The notes below the pieces were generated by a model. The model was given only the letters and a program-made list of their open reading frames with translations, was not told the origin of the DNA and did no database searches. Shown piece after piece: positions 8,111 through 15,698 of a stretch of DNA of 64,000 nt. The position numbers and the translations under genes are program-made. How positions within the stretch are numbered: the stretch's first letter is position 1; the number at the start of each line of letters is the position of its first letter. Source of the stretch: Halobium salinum (GTDB taxonomy: Archaea > Halobacteriota > Halobacteria > Halobacteriales > Haloferacaceae). Where the stretch lies: NCBI RefSeq assembly GCF_026586625.1, contig NZ_JAODIW010000010.1:62001-126000 (forward strand), written 5' to 3'.

Positions 8111-9658
8111 ATGAGTACGGCGGATATCGACGAGGACAGAGAGAAGAACCGGCTCCGGTTCCGTGGCGGGCGTGCGGCGAGCGCCGTCCCGCTGCTGGTG
8201 TTCGTCGTCTGGGCGGTCGTCCAGAGCGGCCTGCTCGGCATCGGCGACACGACGGGACTGGTGGCCGGGATGCTCATCGCCCTCATCATCGGGCTGTTCC
8301 TGGTGAAGGGCGACTGGAAACGCTACGCGGACGCCGTGTTCGCCGGGATGACGCGGAAGGTCGCGGTGACCGCCGTGGTGGCGTGGCTCTGGGCCGGCAT
8401 GTTCGCCGAGACCATCCAGGTCGGCGGGTTCGTCGACGGTCTCGTCTGGGCCGCCCGCGCCTTCGAGGTGGGCGCGGCGCTGTTCCCGGCCATCACGTTC
8501 CTGCTCGCCGCACTGCTGGCGACGGGCATCGGGACGGGGTACGGCACCGCCATCGCGTTCACGACGCTCGTCTTCCCGGCGGGCGTCCTGCTCGGCGCCG
8601 ACCCGGTACTCCTGTTCGGGGCCATCCTGTCGGGGGCCGTCTTCGGCGACAACCTCGCACCGGTTTCGGACACGACCATCGTGAGTGCGGTCACGCAGAA
8701 CGCCGACATCGGCGGCGTCGTCGCCTCGCGGGTGAAGTACGCCGTCGTCGCCGCCGTCCTCGCGTTCGCGTCGTACCTCTACGCCGGCGCGCAGATGGCC
8801 GGCCAGCCCCTCGACGTGGGCGCACAGCTCCAGCAGGTGAGCCCGTGGGGGCTGCTCCACCTGCTCCCCATCGCCGTGGTCATCTTCACCGCCGTCGCGG
8901 GCCGACACATCATCGAGGCCATCTCGTGGGGCATCGTCTCCGCCGTCGTCCTCAACCTCCTGCTCGGCTGGCTCGGTCTCGTGGACGTGGCCGCGAGCGA
9001 CATGGTCGTGTTTCGGGCGCCGGAGACCTCCGACGTCGCGGCGAGCCTCGCCGGCGCGCCCGTCGTCGGCGCCATCGTCGAGACGGTGCCGCGCGGCGAC
9101 GCGGTCGTCGGCGGGAGCTTCTACGCCGGCGCGTCCGGCTTCTTCCCGCTCATCGTCCTCACGCTCCTGCTCGTGGCGGGCGTGCAGATTATGCGCGACG
9201 GCGGCGGGTTCGACGCCGTCGAGGACTGGCTCCTCTCCAGCGTCGCCACGTCGGTGCGCCGCACCGAACTCACGATGGTGCTCGGGACGGCGCTCGTCAA
9301 CGCCGCCGTGACCATCAACACGGCCGCCGAAATCGCCATCGCGCCGTTCGTCTCGACGCTCGGCCAGCGCTTCAACATCAACGCGTACCGCCGGGCCAAC
9401 ATCCTCGACGCCAACACCTCGGCGCTGGGGTACATCTTCCCGTGGGGCGGCGGCCTGCTCGCGGGGTACTCGGTGATGGTGAGCCTGCCCGACGAGTACG
9501 CCTGGTTCACCGAGGCGATGGTCGTGAACCCGGCGTCCGTCTGGCCGTACGTGTTCCACGGCTGGTTCCTCGTGGCCGTCTTCATCGTGGCGGCGTACAC
9601 CGGCTTCGGGCGCGAGTACGTTCCCGACCGCGCCAGCGAGGAGGTGTCCCGCGTATGA
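8111..9658 (+). CDS. NhaC-family Na+/H+ antiporter
   Basis: A 515-aa polytopic membrane protein that would exchange Na+ for H+ (or a solute such as malate/lactate in some relatives) across the cytoplasmic membrane. The family hallmark GDNLAPVSDTT is at residues 179-189, preceded by GTGYGTAIAFTT (about 141-152). I see 11-12 hydrophobic segments starting at about residue 24. A short cytoplasmic Asp/Glu-rich N terminus precedes the first helix. The stop overlaps the start of the next gene by four bases (ATGA), so the two are translated together. Substrate assignment within the family is not possible from sequence alone. Confidence 0.88.
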   Translation: MSTADIDEDREKNRLRFRGGRAASAVPLLVFVVWAVVQSGLLGIGDTTGLVAGMLIALIIGLFLVKGDWKRYADAVFAGMTRKVAVTAVVAWLWAGMFAETIQVGGFVDGLVWAARAFEVGAALFPAITFLLAALLATGIGTGYGTAIAFTTLVFPAGVLLGADPVLLFGAILSGAVFGDNLAPVSDTTIVSAVTQNADIGGVVASRVKYAVVAAVLAFASYLYAGAQMAGQPLDVGAQLQQVSPWGLLHLLPIAVVIFTAVAGRHIIEAISWGIVSAVVLNLLLGWLGLVDVAASDMVVFRAPETSDVAASLAGAPVVGAIVETVPRGDAVVGGSFYAGASGFFPLIVLTLLLVAGVQIMRDGGGFDAVEDWLLSSVATSVRRTELTMVLGTALVNAAVTINTAAEIAIAPFVSTLGQRFNINAYRRANILDANTSALGYIFPWGGGLLAGYSVMVSLPDEYAWFTEAMVVNPASVWPYVFHGWFLVAVFIVAAYTGFGREYVPDRASEEVSRV

Positions 9659-9927
9659 GCAGCCCGCTGGAGAAGTTCCTGGCCGGCTGGTCGTTCCGGA
9701 CCCGGACGCCGGCGTACGCGGCGGGCGACGAACTCGTCGCGTTCGTCACCGGCCGGGAGGGAGACGCACTCGTCGTGCGCATCGGCGACACCCGACTCCT
9801 GATTCCGGAGGGTGACTCGGGACTCGTCGACCAGCGCGTCAAACTGCGCGTCACGTCGTTCGACACCGACGCCCACCGGGGCGAGGCCGAGGTTCTCGAA
9901 CGGTACGAACTCCAGGACGACGACTGA
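9655..9927 (+). CDS. Small conserved haloarchaeal protein coupled to NhaC
   Basis: A 90-aa soluble protein starting at an ATG that overlaps the antiporter stop. It begins SPLEKFLAGWSFRTRTPAYA and then alternates strands (DELVAFVTGREGDALVVRIG, RLLIPEG, DQRVKLRVTSFD), the look of a small beta-barrel. It resembles the haloarchaeal family I recall as DUF7513, which has a TRAM/OB-like pattern; this is an impression and not a search result. Its coupling to the antiporter suggests a regulatory or accessory role. Confidence 0.7.
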   Translation: MSSPLEKFLAGWSFRTRTPAYAAGDELVAFVTGREGDALVVRIGDTRLLIPEGDSGLVDQRVKLRVTSFDTDAHRGEAEVLERYELQDDD

Positions 9928-9957
9928 GGAGAGCGGAGGAGAAGCGCGTCTGCGCGC

Positions 9958-10287
9958 TCAGTTGTGGCCGCCGAGGGGGTTGCGCTGTTCGACCTCGACC
10001 TCGACGTGGACGCTCGGCGGGAACTCCTTCATCGTCACTTCGCGCGCGATGTGTTCGTTGCCGTGAATCTCCATGCGTCGCGTGTAGACGGTGTAGGTCC
10101 AGTTGCCGTAGCTGTCACCGGGGGCGAGGCTCCGGTACTGCGGGACGCGCTTGCGGTCCGGCGAGTCGGCGTGGGGTCCCTTGCACTCGGCGCCCTTTCG
10201 TTCGAGGAGCCCTTTGAGCCCCTCGACTGTCTCGTCGAGGACGGCCCGGTCCCCGCTCTCGAAGCGAAGTTTGGTTACGAAGGTCAT
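9958..10287 (-). CDS. uS10-like (S10/mL48 family) protein
   Basis: A 109-aa protein with the ribosomal protein S10 fold signature: an N-terminal strand and helix (FVTKLRFESGDRAVLDETVE), a loop with KGPHADSPDRKRVPQYR, and TVYTRRMEIHGNEHIARE near the end, followed by PPSVHVEVEVEQ. The ATG at 10287 is preferred over an upstream GTG because the family begins at this point. True S10 is usually encoded next to translation elongation factor genes; here it stands alone between the NhaC pair and a divergent Nudix gene. It is therefore probably a paralogue with a non-ribosomal or auxiliary ribosomal role. Confidence 0.75.
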   Translation of the reverse strand: MTFVTKLRFESGDRAVLDETVEGLKGLLERKGAECKGPHADSPDRKRVPQYRSLAPGDSYGNWTYTVYTRRMEIHGNEHIAREVTMKEFPPSVHVEVEVEQRNPLGGHN

Positions 10288-10400
10288 CGGTGGTCTTGCA
10301 GGCAGTGGTCGCTCGACGCTCAAAAACCCATCTAACCGGGCCTCGTTTCCGCCTCGACGCGCTCGCGGAGCGTCGACCGCCTCTCGCGTCCGATATTCTC

Positions 10401-10405
10401 TTAAG
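10401..10405 (+). promoter_or_regulatory. TATA-like element of the Nudix gene
   Basis: The core ctcttaagac is centred 25 bases before the ATG at 10428, compatible with a leaderless transcript. Confidence 0.45.
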
Positions 10406-10427
10406 ACATGGGGGATTACATCCGGTA

Positions 10428-10901
10428 ATGACGGTCAAAGCGGTTTCCGCTGGGGCCATCCTCTTCCGCGACACGCGCGGCCGACGGGAGTACTTGCTCC
10501 TGAAGAGCCGCCCCGGGGACTGGGAGTTCCCGAAAGGCGGCGTCGAGGGGGACGAGGAGCTCCAGCAGACGGCGATTCGCGAGGTCAAAGAGGAGGCTGG
10601 CGTCGAGGATTTCAGACTCATCGACGGCTTCCGCGAGGAGTACGACTACGTGTTCGAGGCGGGCGGGAAGACCATCCACAAGACGGTCCACCTGTTCATC
10701 GCCCGGTCGTTCGAGGCCAGCGCGGAACTGTCGAAGGAGCACCGCGACCTCCAGTGGCGCGACTACGAGCAGGCCATCAACACCATCACGCAGGACGGCC
10801 CGCGCGAGATTCTCGAACGCGCCCACGAGTACCTCGACGACCTCGCACAGGAGGCTGAGGGTGAAGAGGACGGCGAGGGCGAACGGACCTACCTCGCGTA
10901 G
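10428..10901 (+). CDS. Nudix hydrolase (Ap4A hydrolase-like)
   Basis: A 157-aa cytoplasmic pyrophosphohydrolase. The complete Nudix box is visible: GG VEGDEELQQTAI REVKEEAG V at about residues 36-58, with the metal-binding REVKEE. The context (KAVSAGAILFRDTRGRREYL, then GDWEFPKG) fits bis(5'-nucleosyl)-tetraphosphatases of the MutT-like group, which would clear dinucleoside polyphosphates. The ATG at 10428 has a TATA-like ttaag at 10401-10405. The C terminus ends in an acidic tail. Substrate is inferred from the family only. Confidence 0.85.
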   Translation: MTVKAVSAGAILFRDTRGRREYLLLKSRPGDWEFPKGGVEGDEELQQTAIREVKEEAGVEDFRLIDGFREEYDYVFEAGGKTIHKTVHLFIARSFEASAELSKEHRDLQWRDYEQAINTITQDGPREILERAHEYLDDLAQEAEGEEDGEGERTYLA

Positions 10902-10940
10902 GCGTCGTCACGTCACCTCCCACCGCACACACTCCGACCC

Positions 10941-12047
10941 GTGAGCACCGACGACGCCGACCACTCCGAGTACGCCGACTTCCCCGGTGACGCCGAGTTC
11001 AACTTCGAACTGCTGACCTGTCGGTGGACCGAACTGGCGTGGCCGCCGGAGGCGGAGGGAGAGCGGCGCGGTCGGAGCAGCGACAGCGCCGTCCTCGTCG
11101 CCCGGCAACTCGGCACCCGGCGGCGTCGCTGGGACACCGTCGTCGTCGAGTGCGACCCCGAAGGGCTGGCCGCCCGCGCCGCCTTCGGCCCCGACGAACT
11201 GGGTTCCGACCTCCTGCACGTCGTCCGCAACGCTCCCGCCGACTGGACGTGGTACCGCGACGCGCTCCCCGACCCCGGCTACTCGTGGCGCTACGTCCGC
11301 GAGGCCATCCACGAGGCCGACGAGCGCGACGCCGTCGAGACGCGTCGCGTCGGCAACCGCATCGAGATTCGACGGGTCGCCCCCTACCCCGACTGGGTCC
11401 GGCGAATCGTCGCCGTCGAGAACAAGCCGGACCTCGACGCCAGCGCGGCCCGGGCGCTCTCTTCCCAGCTGGAACACGACGTGGAGACCGCCCTCGCCGA
11501 CGAGGTGTGGGTCGCCACCGCCGCCACGGGCGACACCGTCGAACCCGCCCTGCTGGGGGACTTCCCCGTCGAGGTCGGCGTGCTCGCGCTCGACTTCGCC
11601 GAGGGCGTCGCCCCCGACTCTGCGGCCGTCGAGTGGCTCCCGAGCGACCTCGACCCGACGCGCGACTCGCCGGGAATGGACCGAGCGGAGAAGGCTCACC
11701 GTCGCCGGCTCATCGCTGAACGCGCCTACGGCCGTGGGTGGCGCTCCTACCTCGACTCGATGCGGCCGGACTGTCGACACTTCGAACTCGTCCGCGCCGG
11801 CGACGCGCTGGTGCCGTGGTGTGCGGCCAAGGAGAAGGTCCAGACCGACCGGGAGTGTCGCGGCGGCTGTCCGGACTTCTCGCCGGAGCCGCCGCAGTGG
11901 CGAGCGAAGGGGTGGCCCATCGAGGGCGGGCCGGGGAAGGGACTACGCCGGCTGTTGGGGCGGCGACGCGAGCGGGCGAGGAAGCGAGAGTCGGCGTCGG
12001 TGCCGCCGACAGCGAGGGAAAATTCCCTCACCGACCGGAGCGAATAA
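10941..12047 (+). CDS. DUF5787-like haloarchaeal protein
   Basis: A 368-aa soluble protein found, as far as I recall, in most haloarchaea as the DUF5787 family. It begins with an acidic leader, then AEFNFELLTCRWTELAWPP and AVLVARQLGTRRRRWDTVVV (residues about 14-75). The middle has RIVAVENKPDLDASAARAL, reminiscent of a nuclease-type 'VENKPDL' motif in which the Glu and Lys could be catalytic. The C-terminal part carries four Cys (about residues 275-320: PDCRHF, PWCAAKEK, DRECRGGCPDF) that could bind zinc or an Fe-S cluster. The GTG start at 10941 is the first in frame after the Nudix gene. Function is unknown; a PD-(D/E)xK-like fold is only an idea. Confidence 0.7.
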   Translation: MSTDDADHSEYADFPGDAEFNFELLTCRWTELAWPPEAEGERRGRSSDSAVLVARQLGTRRRRWDTVVVECDPEGLAARAAFGPDELGSDLLHVVRNAPADWTWYRDALPDPGYSWRYVREAIHEADERDAVETRRVGNRIEIRRVAPYPDWVRRIVAVENKPDLDASAARALSSQLEHDVETALADEVWVATAATGDTVEPALLGDFPVEVGVLALDFAEGVAPDSAAVEWLPSDLDPTRDSPGMDRAEKAHRRRLIAERAYGRGWRSYLDSMRPDCRHFELVRAGDALVPWCAAKEKVQTDRECRGGCPDFSPEPPQWRAKGWPIEGGPGKGLRRLLGRRRERARKRESASVPPTARENSLTDRSE

Positions 12048-12071
12048 ATCGGACTGGTCGGGACTCGAGAT

Positions 12072-12590
12072 GTGCCCCTGGATTCGAAATCGGTCGAACG
12101 GTTCCTCCTCGGGGAGCGGTCCCTCGTCGGAGTTCGGTGGCAGTCGGTCCTCCGATCCGTCGCGTTCTTCGCCGGTGCTGTCCTCCTGCTGTGGTACAGC
12201 CCACAACTGGGCTACTACGGAGACGTAGACAGTATCCTCGAACCAGCGGTCTGGAACGCGTACTTCACGGTTCTCCCGTTCGCGATGGGCCTTCTGTCCG
12301 TCGTGGCGGCCTACCTCGGCTGGCGGGGTGAAGGCCTCGTCGTGACGTGGCTCGCGGTCACCGCCCCATGGCTGGCTGGGACGCTCACCGACCCACCGGC
12401 CGGCCGTATCGTCGACTCGTTTCTCGTGAACCGAGGGTTTGGCGGTCAGTCGTACCCGACTACGTTCCTCGTCAGAGCCGTTCCGCCGGCGGTTTTCGAG
12501 GCCTTCGTCTACTCGCTCCCGTTCGCCGTCGTCGGCTACTTCGTGGGGACCGTACTGCAAAAAATCGACCTCGACGACCGCCGCTCGTAA
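12072..12590 (+). CDS. Small integral membrane protein
   Basis: A 172-aa membrane protein with about four hydrophobic segments: SVAFFAGAVLLLWY (about 29-42), a second near VLPFAMGLLSVVAAYLG (about 67-83), a third near VVTWLAVTAPWLAG (about 89-102) and a last near FVYSLPFAVVGYFVGTVL (about 144-161). It ends in a short charged tail, IDLDDRRS. The start used is a GTG at 12072. An ATG two bases earlier is out of frame. No family is recognised. Confidence 0.6.
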   Translation: MPLDSKSVERFLLGERSLVGVRWQSVLRSVAFFAGAVLLLWYSPQLGYYGDVDSILEPAVWNAYFTVLPFAMGLLSVVAAYLGWRGEGLVVTWLAVTAPWLAGTLTDPPAGRIVDSFLVNRGFGGQSYPTTFLVRAVPPAVFEAFVYSLPFAVVGYFVGTVLQKIDLDDRRS

Positions 12591-12593
12591 CCC

Positions 12594-13106
12594 CTACTCC
12601 ACCACTTCGACCTCGACCTCGTCCAACTCCACGACGCGCCGGAACGTCGGTACCGTCCGGTAGATGACCTCGACGACGTTCTTCCGGCGGAGGCTCTGGA
12701 GGGCGCTGCGCACGTCGCCGGCCTCCGGGTCCACGTCGTACTCCTCGCGGAGCTTGTTCAGGACGCTGACGACGCTCTCGGACCGGTCGTCGGGGCCGGC
12801 GAGGACGCGAAACGCCTGCGCCTGCAGTTCGGGGACGCGAATCACGTCGGGCACCTCGTCGACGGCCTCGCGGGCCTCCTCGGACTCGACGGCGGGTTCG
12901 ATGCCGACGAGTTCGGCGCCCTCCGTCGTCGCGCGGATGAGGCTGTTGTCGTCGCGGAAGTAGTAGTCCTTCAGGTGGTTCTCGAGGTACTGATGGACCT
13001 CGCTCCCGCTCTCCAGGCCCCACTTGTCCTGGAGCTCCTTGTTCTTCGTCGGCTGGAGGCGGACCACGTCGGCGAGGCGTTCCTTCTCCTCGTCCGTCAG
13101 GCTCAT
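12594..13106 (-). CDS. DUF5797-like protein, probable winged-helix regulator
   Basis: A 170-aa soluble protein matching the haloarchaeal family I recall as DUF5797. It starts MSLTDEEKERLADVVRLQPT and continues with TKNKELQDKWGLESGSEVHQ, which reads like a winged-helix start in which a helix recognises a repeat-type target. A middle helix VPELQAQAFRVLAGPDDR and a C-terminal block (VLNKLREEYDVDPEAG, then SALQSLRRKNVVEVIYRT) follow. The second block also looks like a wHTH. The ATG at 13106 is chosen because on the minus strand aaatatgt (13128-13135) lies 22-29 bases upstream. It converges with the membrane protein gene, with three bases between the stops. Confidence 0.7.
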   Translation of the reverse strand: MSLTDEEKERLADVVRLQPTKNKELQDKWGLESGSEVHQYLENHLKDYYFRDDNSLIRATTEGAELVGIEPAVESEEAREAVDEVPDVIRVPELQAQAFRVLAGPDDRSESVVSVLNKLREEYDVDPEAGDVRSALQSLRRKNVVEVIYRTVPTFRRVVELDEVEVEVVE

Positions 13107-13284
13107 ACCCATCGCTTGGCCGACGGTACATATTTCCCTTCTGGAACTCGTGAGCGACCGCGCTCCCACCGGTCGACCCACTTCGCCGCCCCGCCTCGCC
13201 GTCGTCGACGGCGGGACGCCTCGGTGTTTCGGCACCCGGCGCACCCCCCCGAACGGTTATCCGGGTCGCCGGCGACCCCCGAGT

Positions 13285-14061
13285 ATGCCCACGTCCGACA
13301 CGGTTCGCCTCGAGGTCGACGACGACGTCGCCACCCTCACCGTCGACCGCCCGGAGAAGCTCAACTCGCTGAACGTCGAGACGCTCGAGGCGCTGGAGGA
13401 GGCGTTGGCGGCGGCTCGCGAAGCCGAGGCGCGCTGTCTCGTCCTTACCGGCGCGGGCGACGACGCGTTCGTCGCGGGTGCGGACCTCTCGTACATGAAG
13501 GACCTCTCGACGCCCGAGGCGCAGGCGTACGCCGAACTCGGTCACCGCGTCTGTGACGCACTGGAGACGTTCCCCGGGCCGACCATCGCCGCCGTCAACG
13601 GGTACGCCTTCGGCGGCGGCTGCGAGCTGGCGCTGGCCTGCGACCTCCGGGTGGCGAGCGAGCGGGCGACCCTGGGGCAGACCGAAATCGACCTCGGTAT
13701 CGTCCCCGGCTGGGGGGGCACCCAACGCCTCCCGCGGCTCGTCGGCGACGAAATCGCCCGGCGCATGATATTCTTCGGCGACCGCGTCGACGCCGAGGAC
13801 GCCCGCGAACTGGGCCTCGTCGGCGAGGTCGTCGCCCACGACCAGCTCGCGAGTCGGGTGGAGGAGCAGGCGGCCGAACTGGCGTCGAAGCCGCGGTTCG
13901 CCCTGCAGGTCGCGAAGGAGGCGCTAAACGCGGTCCACGAGGAGCCACAGGCGGCGGGGCTCGCCTACGAACGCCGGGCCTGGAGCGGACTGTTCGGCAC
14001 GCACGACCAGCGTGAGGGGATGGAGGCGTTCGTCGAGAAGCGCGACCCGGAGTTCGAGTAG
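13285..14061 (+). CDS. Enoyl-CoA hydratase/isomerase family protein
   Basis: A 258-aa crotonase-fold enzyme that hydrates 2-enoyl-CoA or catalyses a related CoA-thioester reaction in fatty or amino acid breakdown. Visible motifs are LTVDRPEKLNSLN (about 16-28), the oxyanion-hole segment GAGDDAFVAGADL (about 56-68), AAVNGYAFGGGCELALACD (about 101-119) and GIVPGWGGTQRLPRLVG (about 135-151). The catalytic Glu positions of hydratases (CELAL and the EIDLGI region) are present, so hydratase activity is likely. A TATA-like ggttat (13255-13260) lies 27 bases before the ATG, again leaderless. Confidence 0.9.
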   Translation: MPTSDTVRLEVDDDVATLTVDRPEKLNSLNVETLEALEEALAAAREAEARCLVLTGAGDDAFVAGADLSYMKDLSTPEAQAYAELGHRVCDALETFPGPTIAAVNGYAFGGGCELALACDLRVASERATLGQTEIDLGIVPGWGGTQRLPRLVGDEIARRMIFFGDRVDAEDARELGLVGEVVAHDQLASRVEEQAAELASKPRFALQVAKEALNAVHEEPQAAGLAYERRAWSGLFGTHDQREGMEAFVEKRDPEFE

Positions 14062-14242
14062 GTCCGTAGACGGCCCGACAGGGGAACGGGGCGGTCGGGG
14101 AACGGCCCTACCGGCCGAAACGACCGCTACGGCCGTCCTACCGCCACGCTATACTCGACGTACTATTGTAACTAAAACTGACTGTCTCTATATGTTGGTA
14201 TTCAACGATTAACTACATTAGTGGGTAGTGACAGGGCGAAGT

Positions 14243-14449
14243 ATGCGACCGTTCACGAGCATCAGAGCGGCACTCGGTCCGGGAACCGGCAGTGCCTACG
14301 AGTGCAAGTCGTGTGAGGAGACGTTCGACGTCCAGTACCACGTGTGTCCGGCCTGCGACGGGTTCTCCGTCGAGGCGGTCGAGGGCCACTGGGAGGGCGT
14401 CGACCGCCGCGCGCAGGTCGAGGTCGCGGCCGTTCGCGGGCGCCGGTAG
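14243..14449 (+). CDS. Small zinc-ribbon protein
   Basis: A 68-aa protein with two CxxC knuckles, CKSC (about 21-24) and CPAC (about 38-41), forming a zinc ribbon. The rest reads ETFDVQYHVCPACDGFSVEA. The ATG at 14243 is preferred because ttaactac (about 14210-14217) lies 27 bases upstream. Upstream, 14062-14242 has an AT-rich stretch unlike the surrounding DNA that may hold extra regulatory sites. Function is unknown; such proteins often act as small RNA- or DNA-binding or redox proteins. Confidence 0.65.
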   Translation: MRPFTSIRAALGPGTGSAYECKSCEETFDVQYHVCPACDGFSVEAVEGHWEGVDRRAQVEVAAVRGRR

Positions 14450-14594
14450 ACGGGTGGCCGAAGGGCGGTCGCCCTCGATTGACCGTCGGCCGGCGACGAG
14501 TGCGAGGACAGCGACTCGCCGCCCGCGACCGGGCAGTCCTGTGGCGCCGAGGCGGCGCCTCCGGAAGCGTCCGCGACGACAGTTTTCCCCGACC

Positions 14595-14902
14595 TGTGTG
14601 AGCGCGATGACGAGCGTGGGGGCCGCCGAACCCGGCGCCGAACTCCAGCCCGAACAGCACCGACCCCTGGCCCAACCGGGCGTTTATCTGGCCTTCGAGC
14701 GTCACGAACAGCGAGATGTCGACGACCACGCAGACGGTCGCGACGTCGAGGGAGAAGACGGGGTCGAGACCGTTCTCGGCGAGCACGGAGACGGAGAGGT
14801 GTCGGCCGCGGCCGCCTGTGCGTCTTCGGGGTCGGAGACGAGCAGGGTCACGAGCAGCAAACTGGCCGCCGCACCGAGGACGACGACGGCGAGCGACCCC
14901 AT
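14595..14902 (-). pseudogene. Possible broken membrane-protein gene in three frames
   Basis: Reading leftwards from an ATG at 14902, one frame encodes a hydrophobic start MGSLAVVVLGAAASLLLVTL and then loses sense near 14800. A second frame continues from about 14798 with LDPVFSLDVATVCVVVDISL and FVTLEGQINARLGQGSVLFG, to about 14630. A third frame then gives AAPTLVIALTQ to about 14600. Together these would make a three-helix protein of about 100 aa interrupted by two frameshifts. The remainder of the gap 14450-14984 shows nothing else coding. The reading is speculative, because GC-rich DNA yields hydrophobic runs by chance. Confidence 0.3.
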
Positions 14903-14928
14903 CTCGGGGTACGATGCCCCTACGCACA

Positions 14929-14951
14929 GTACATAACTATTATTTATGTAC
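14929..14951. promoter_or_regulatory. Perfect 8-base inverted repeat over a TATA region
   Basis: The sequence is gtacataa, seven bases ctattat, then ttatgtac: a perfect dyad in an AT-rich island. It overlaps the likely TATA element of the downstream gene (start 14985) and faces the start of the possible broken gene at 14902. It looks like an operator for a dimeric regulator at a divergent promoter. Confidence 0.5.
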
Positions 14952-14984
14952 TTTGCCGTCGTCGGTAGGGGCGTGTCCCAGAGC

Positions 14985-15230
14985 GTGAAACTGAACTCGG
15001 TCGAGACGCTGTTCGGCGACCTCGAGTACCCCATCACCCGTAAGGAGGCGTCCGCCGCGTACGCAGGGACGACGCTCCTGCTGGCCGACGGCGAGACGGA
15101 CCTCGGGCGCGTCGTCGCCGAGACCGTGAGCGATACCTTCGAGGGGCCTGACGAGCTGTTCGCCGACCTCCACACGGCGCTCCCCATCGAGGCAGTCGGT
15201 GAGCCCGGTCAGTCCGACGGCGACGCCTGA
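14985..15230 (+). CDS. DUF5789-like small protein
   Basis: An 81-aa protein resembling the haloarchaeal DUF5789 family, whose members start MKLxxxExLFxxxxYP. Here it reads KLNSVETLFGDLEYPITRKE, then an Ala/Thr/Leu segment and DTFEGPDELFADLHTALP. The GTG at 14985 is chosen because it gives this family start. An ATG 39 bases earlier would add an unlikely leader and sits inside the inverted repeat at 14929-14951. The Cys-free, acidic protein is probably a small soluble regulator. Function is unknown. Confidence 0.65.
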   Translation: MKLNSVETLFGDLEYPITRKEASAAYAGTTLLLADGETDLGRVVAETVSDTFEGPDELFADLHTALPIEAVGEPGQSDGDA

Positions 15231-15274
15231 TTCCACCACCCGTCGTGTCGCCGCGAGATGTCGAATCCCGGGGC

Positions 15275-15280
15275 TTAAGT
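15275..15280 (+). promoter_or_regulatory. TATA-like element of the TFS gene
   Basis: The core cttaagt lies about 28-33 bases before the ATG at 15308, which supports leaderless transcription from that start. Confidence 0.5.
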
Positions 15281-15307
15281 ACTAAAACGGCCATACCCCA
15301 TCCTACC

Positions 15308-15628
15308 ATGCAATTCTGCGACGAGTGCGGTTCGATGATGAAGACGGAGGGCGACAAGTGGGTCTGTGGGAGCTGTGGCCACGAGACGATTCGCGACGAG
15401 GCGAAGGAGGCCGCGATGGTCACGACGCAGGGCCAGGAGCAGTCCGAAATCATCGACGTGAGCGACGCCGAGGACACCGGCCTGCCGACGACCAACGCCC
15501 AGTGTCCGAGCTGTGACAACGACCGTGCCTACTGGTACATGCAACAGATTCGCTCGGCCGACGAGTCCGAGACGCGCTTTTTCGTCTGTACCGAGTGCGA
15601 GCACAAGTGGCGCGAAGACGACCACTGA
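15308..15628 (+). CDS. Transcription factor S (TFS, RPB9/TFIIS-like)
   Basis: A 106-aa RNA polymerase cleavage/elongation factor. It has an N-terminal zinc ribbon (CDECGSMMKTEGDKWVCGSC) at about residues 4-23. The C-terminal zinc ribbon has CPSC (about 69-72) and CTEC (about 97-100). The catalytic loop of TFS, RSADESETRF, is present at about 85-94 and contains the acidic pair that induces transcript cleavage in stalled polymerase. The ATG at 15308 is chosen over longer readings because it gives the family start MQFCDECG and a correctly placed TATA element. Confidence 0.93.
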   Translation: MQFCDECGSMMKTEGDKWVCGSCGHETIRDEAKEAAMVTTQGQEQSEIIDVSDAEDTGLPTTNAQCPSCDNDRAYWYMQQIRSADESETRFFVCTECEHKWREDDH

Positions 15629-15698
15629 ACCGACGGGCGCGTAGTCCACCCCCGTGAGACGGCCACGACTCCGTCCGCGACACGAAATTGACATATCC

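Noticed and set aside
7178-9559. 793-codon minus-strand reading across the HhH and NhaC genes
   Set aside because: No domain or hydrophobic pattern; the plus-strand proteins there have clear motifs.
14228-14242. Upstream GTG start for the zinc-ribbon gene
   Set aside because: It would add five residues without a better promoter spacing; the ATG at 14243 fits the TATA-like element.
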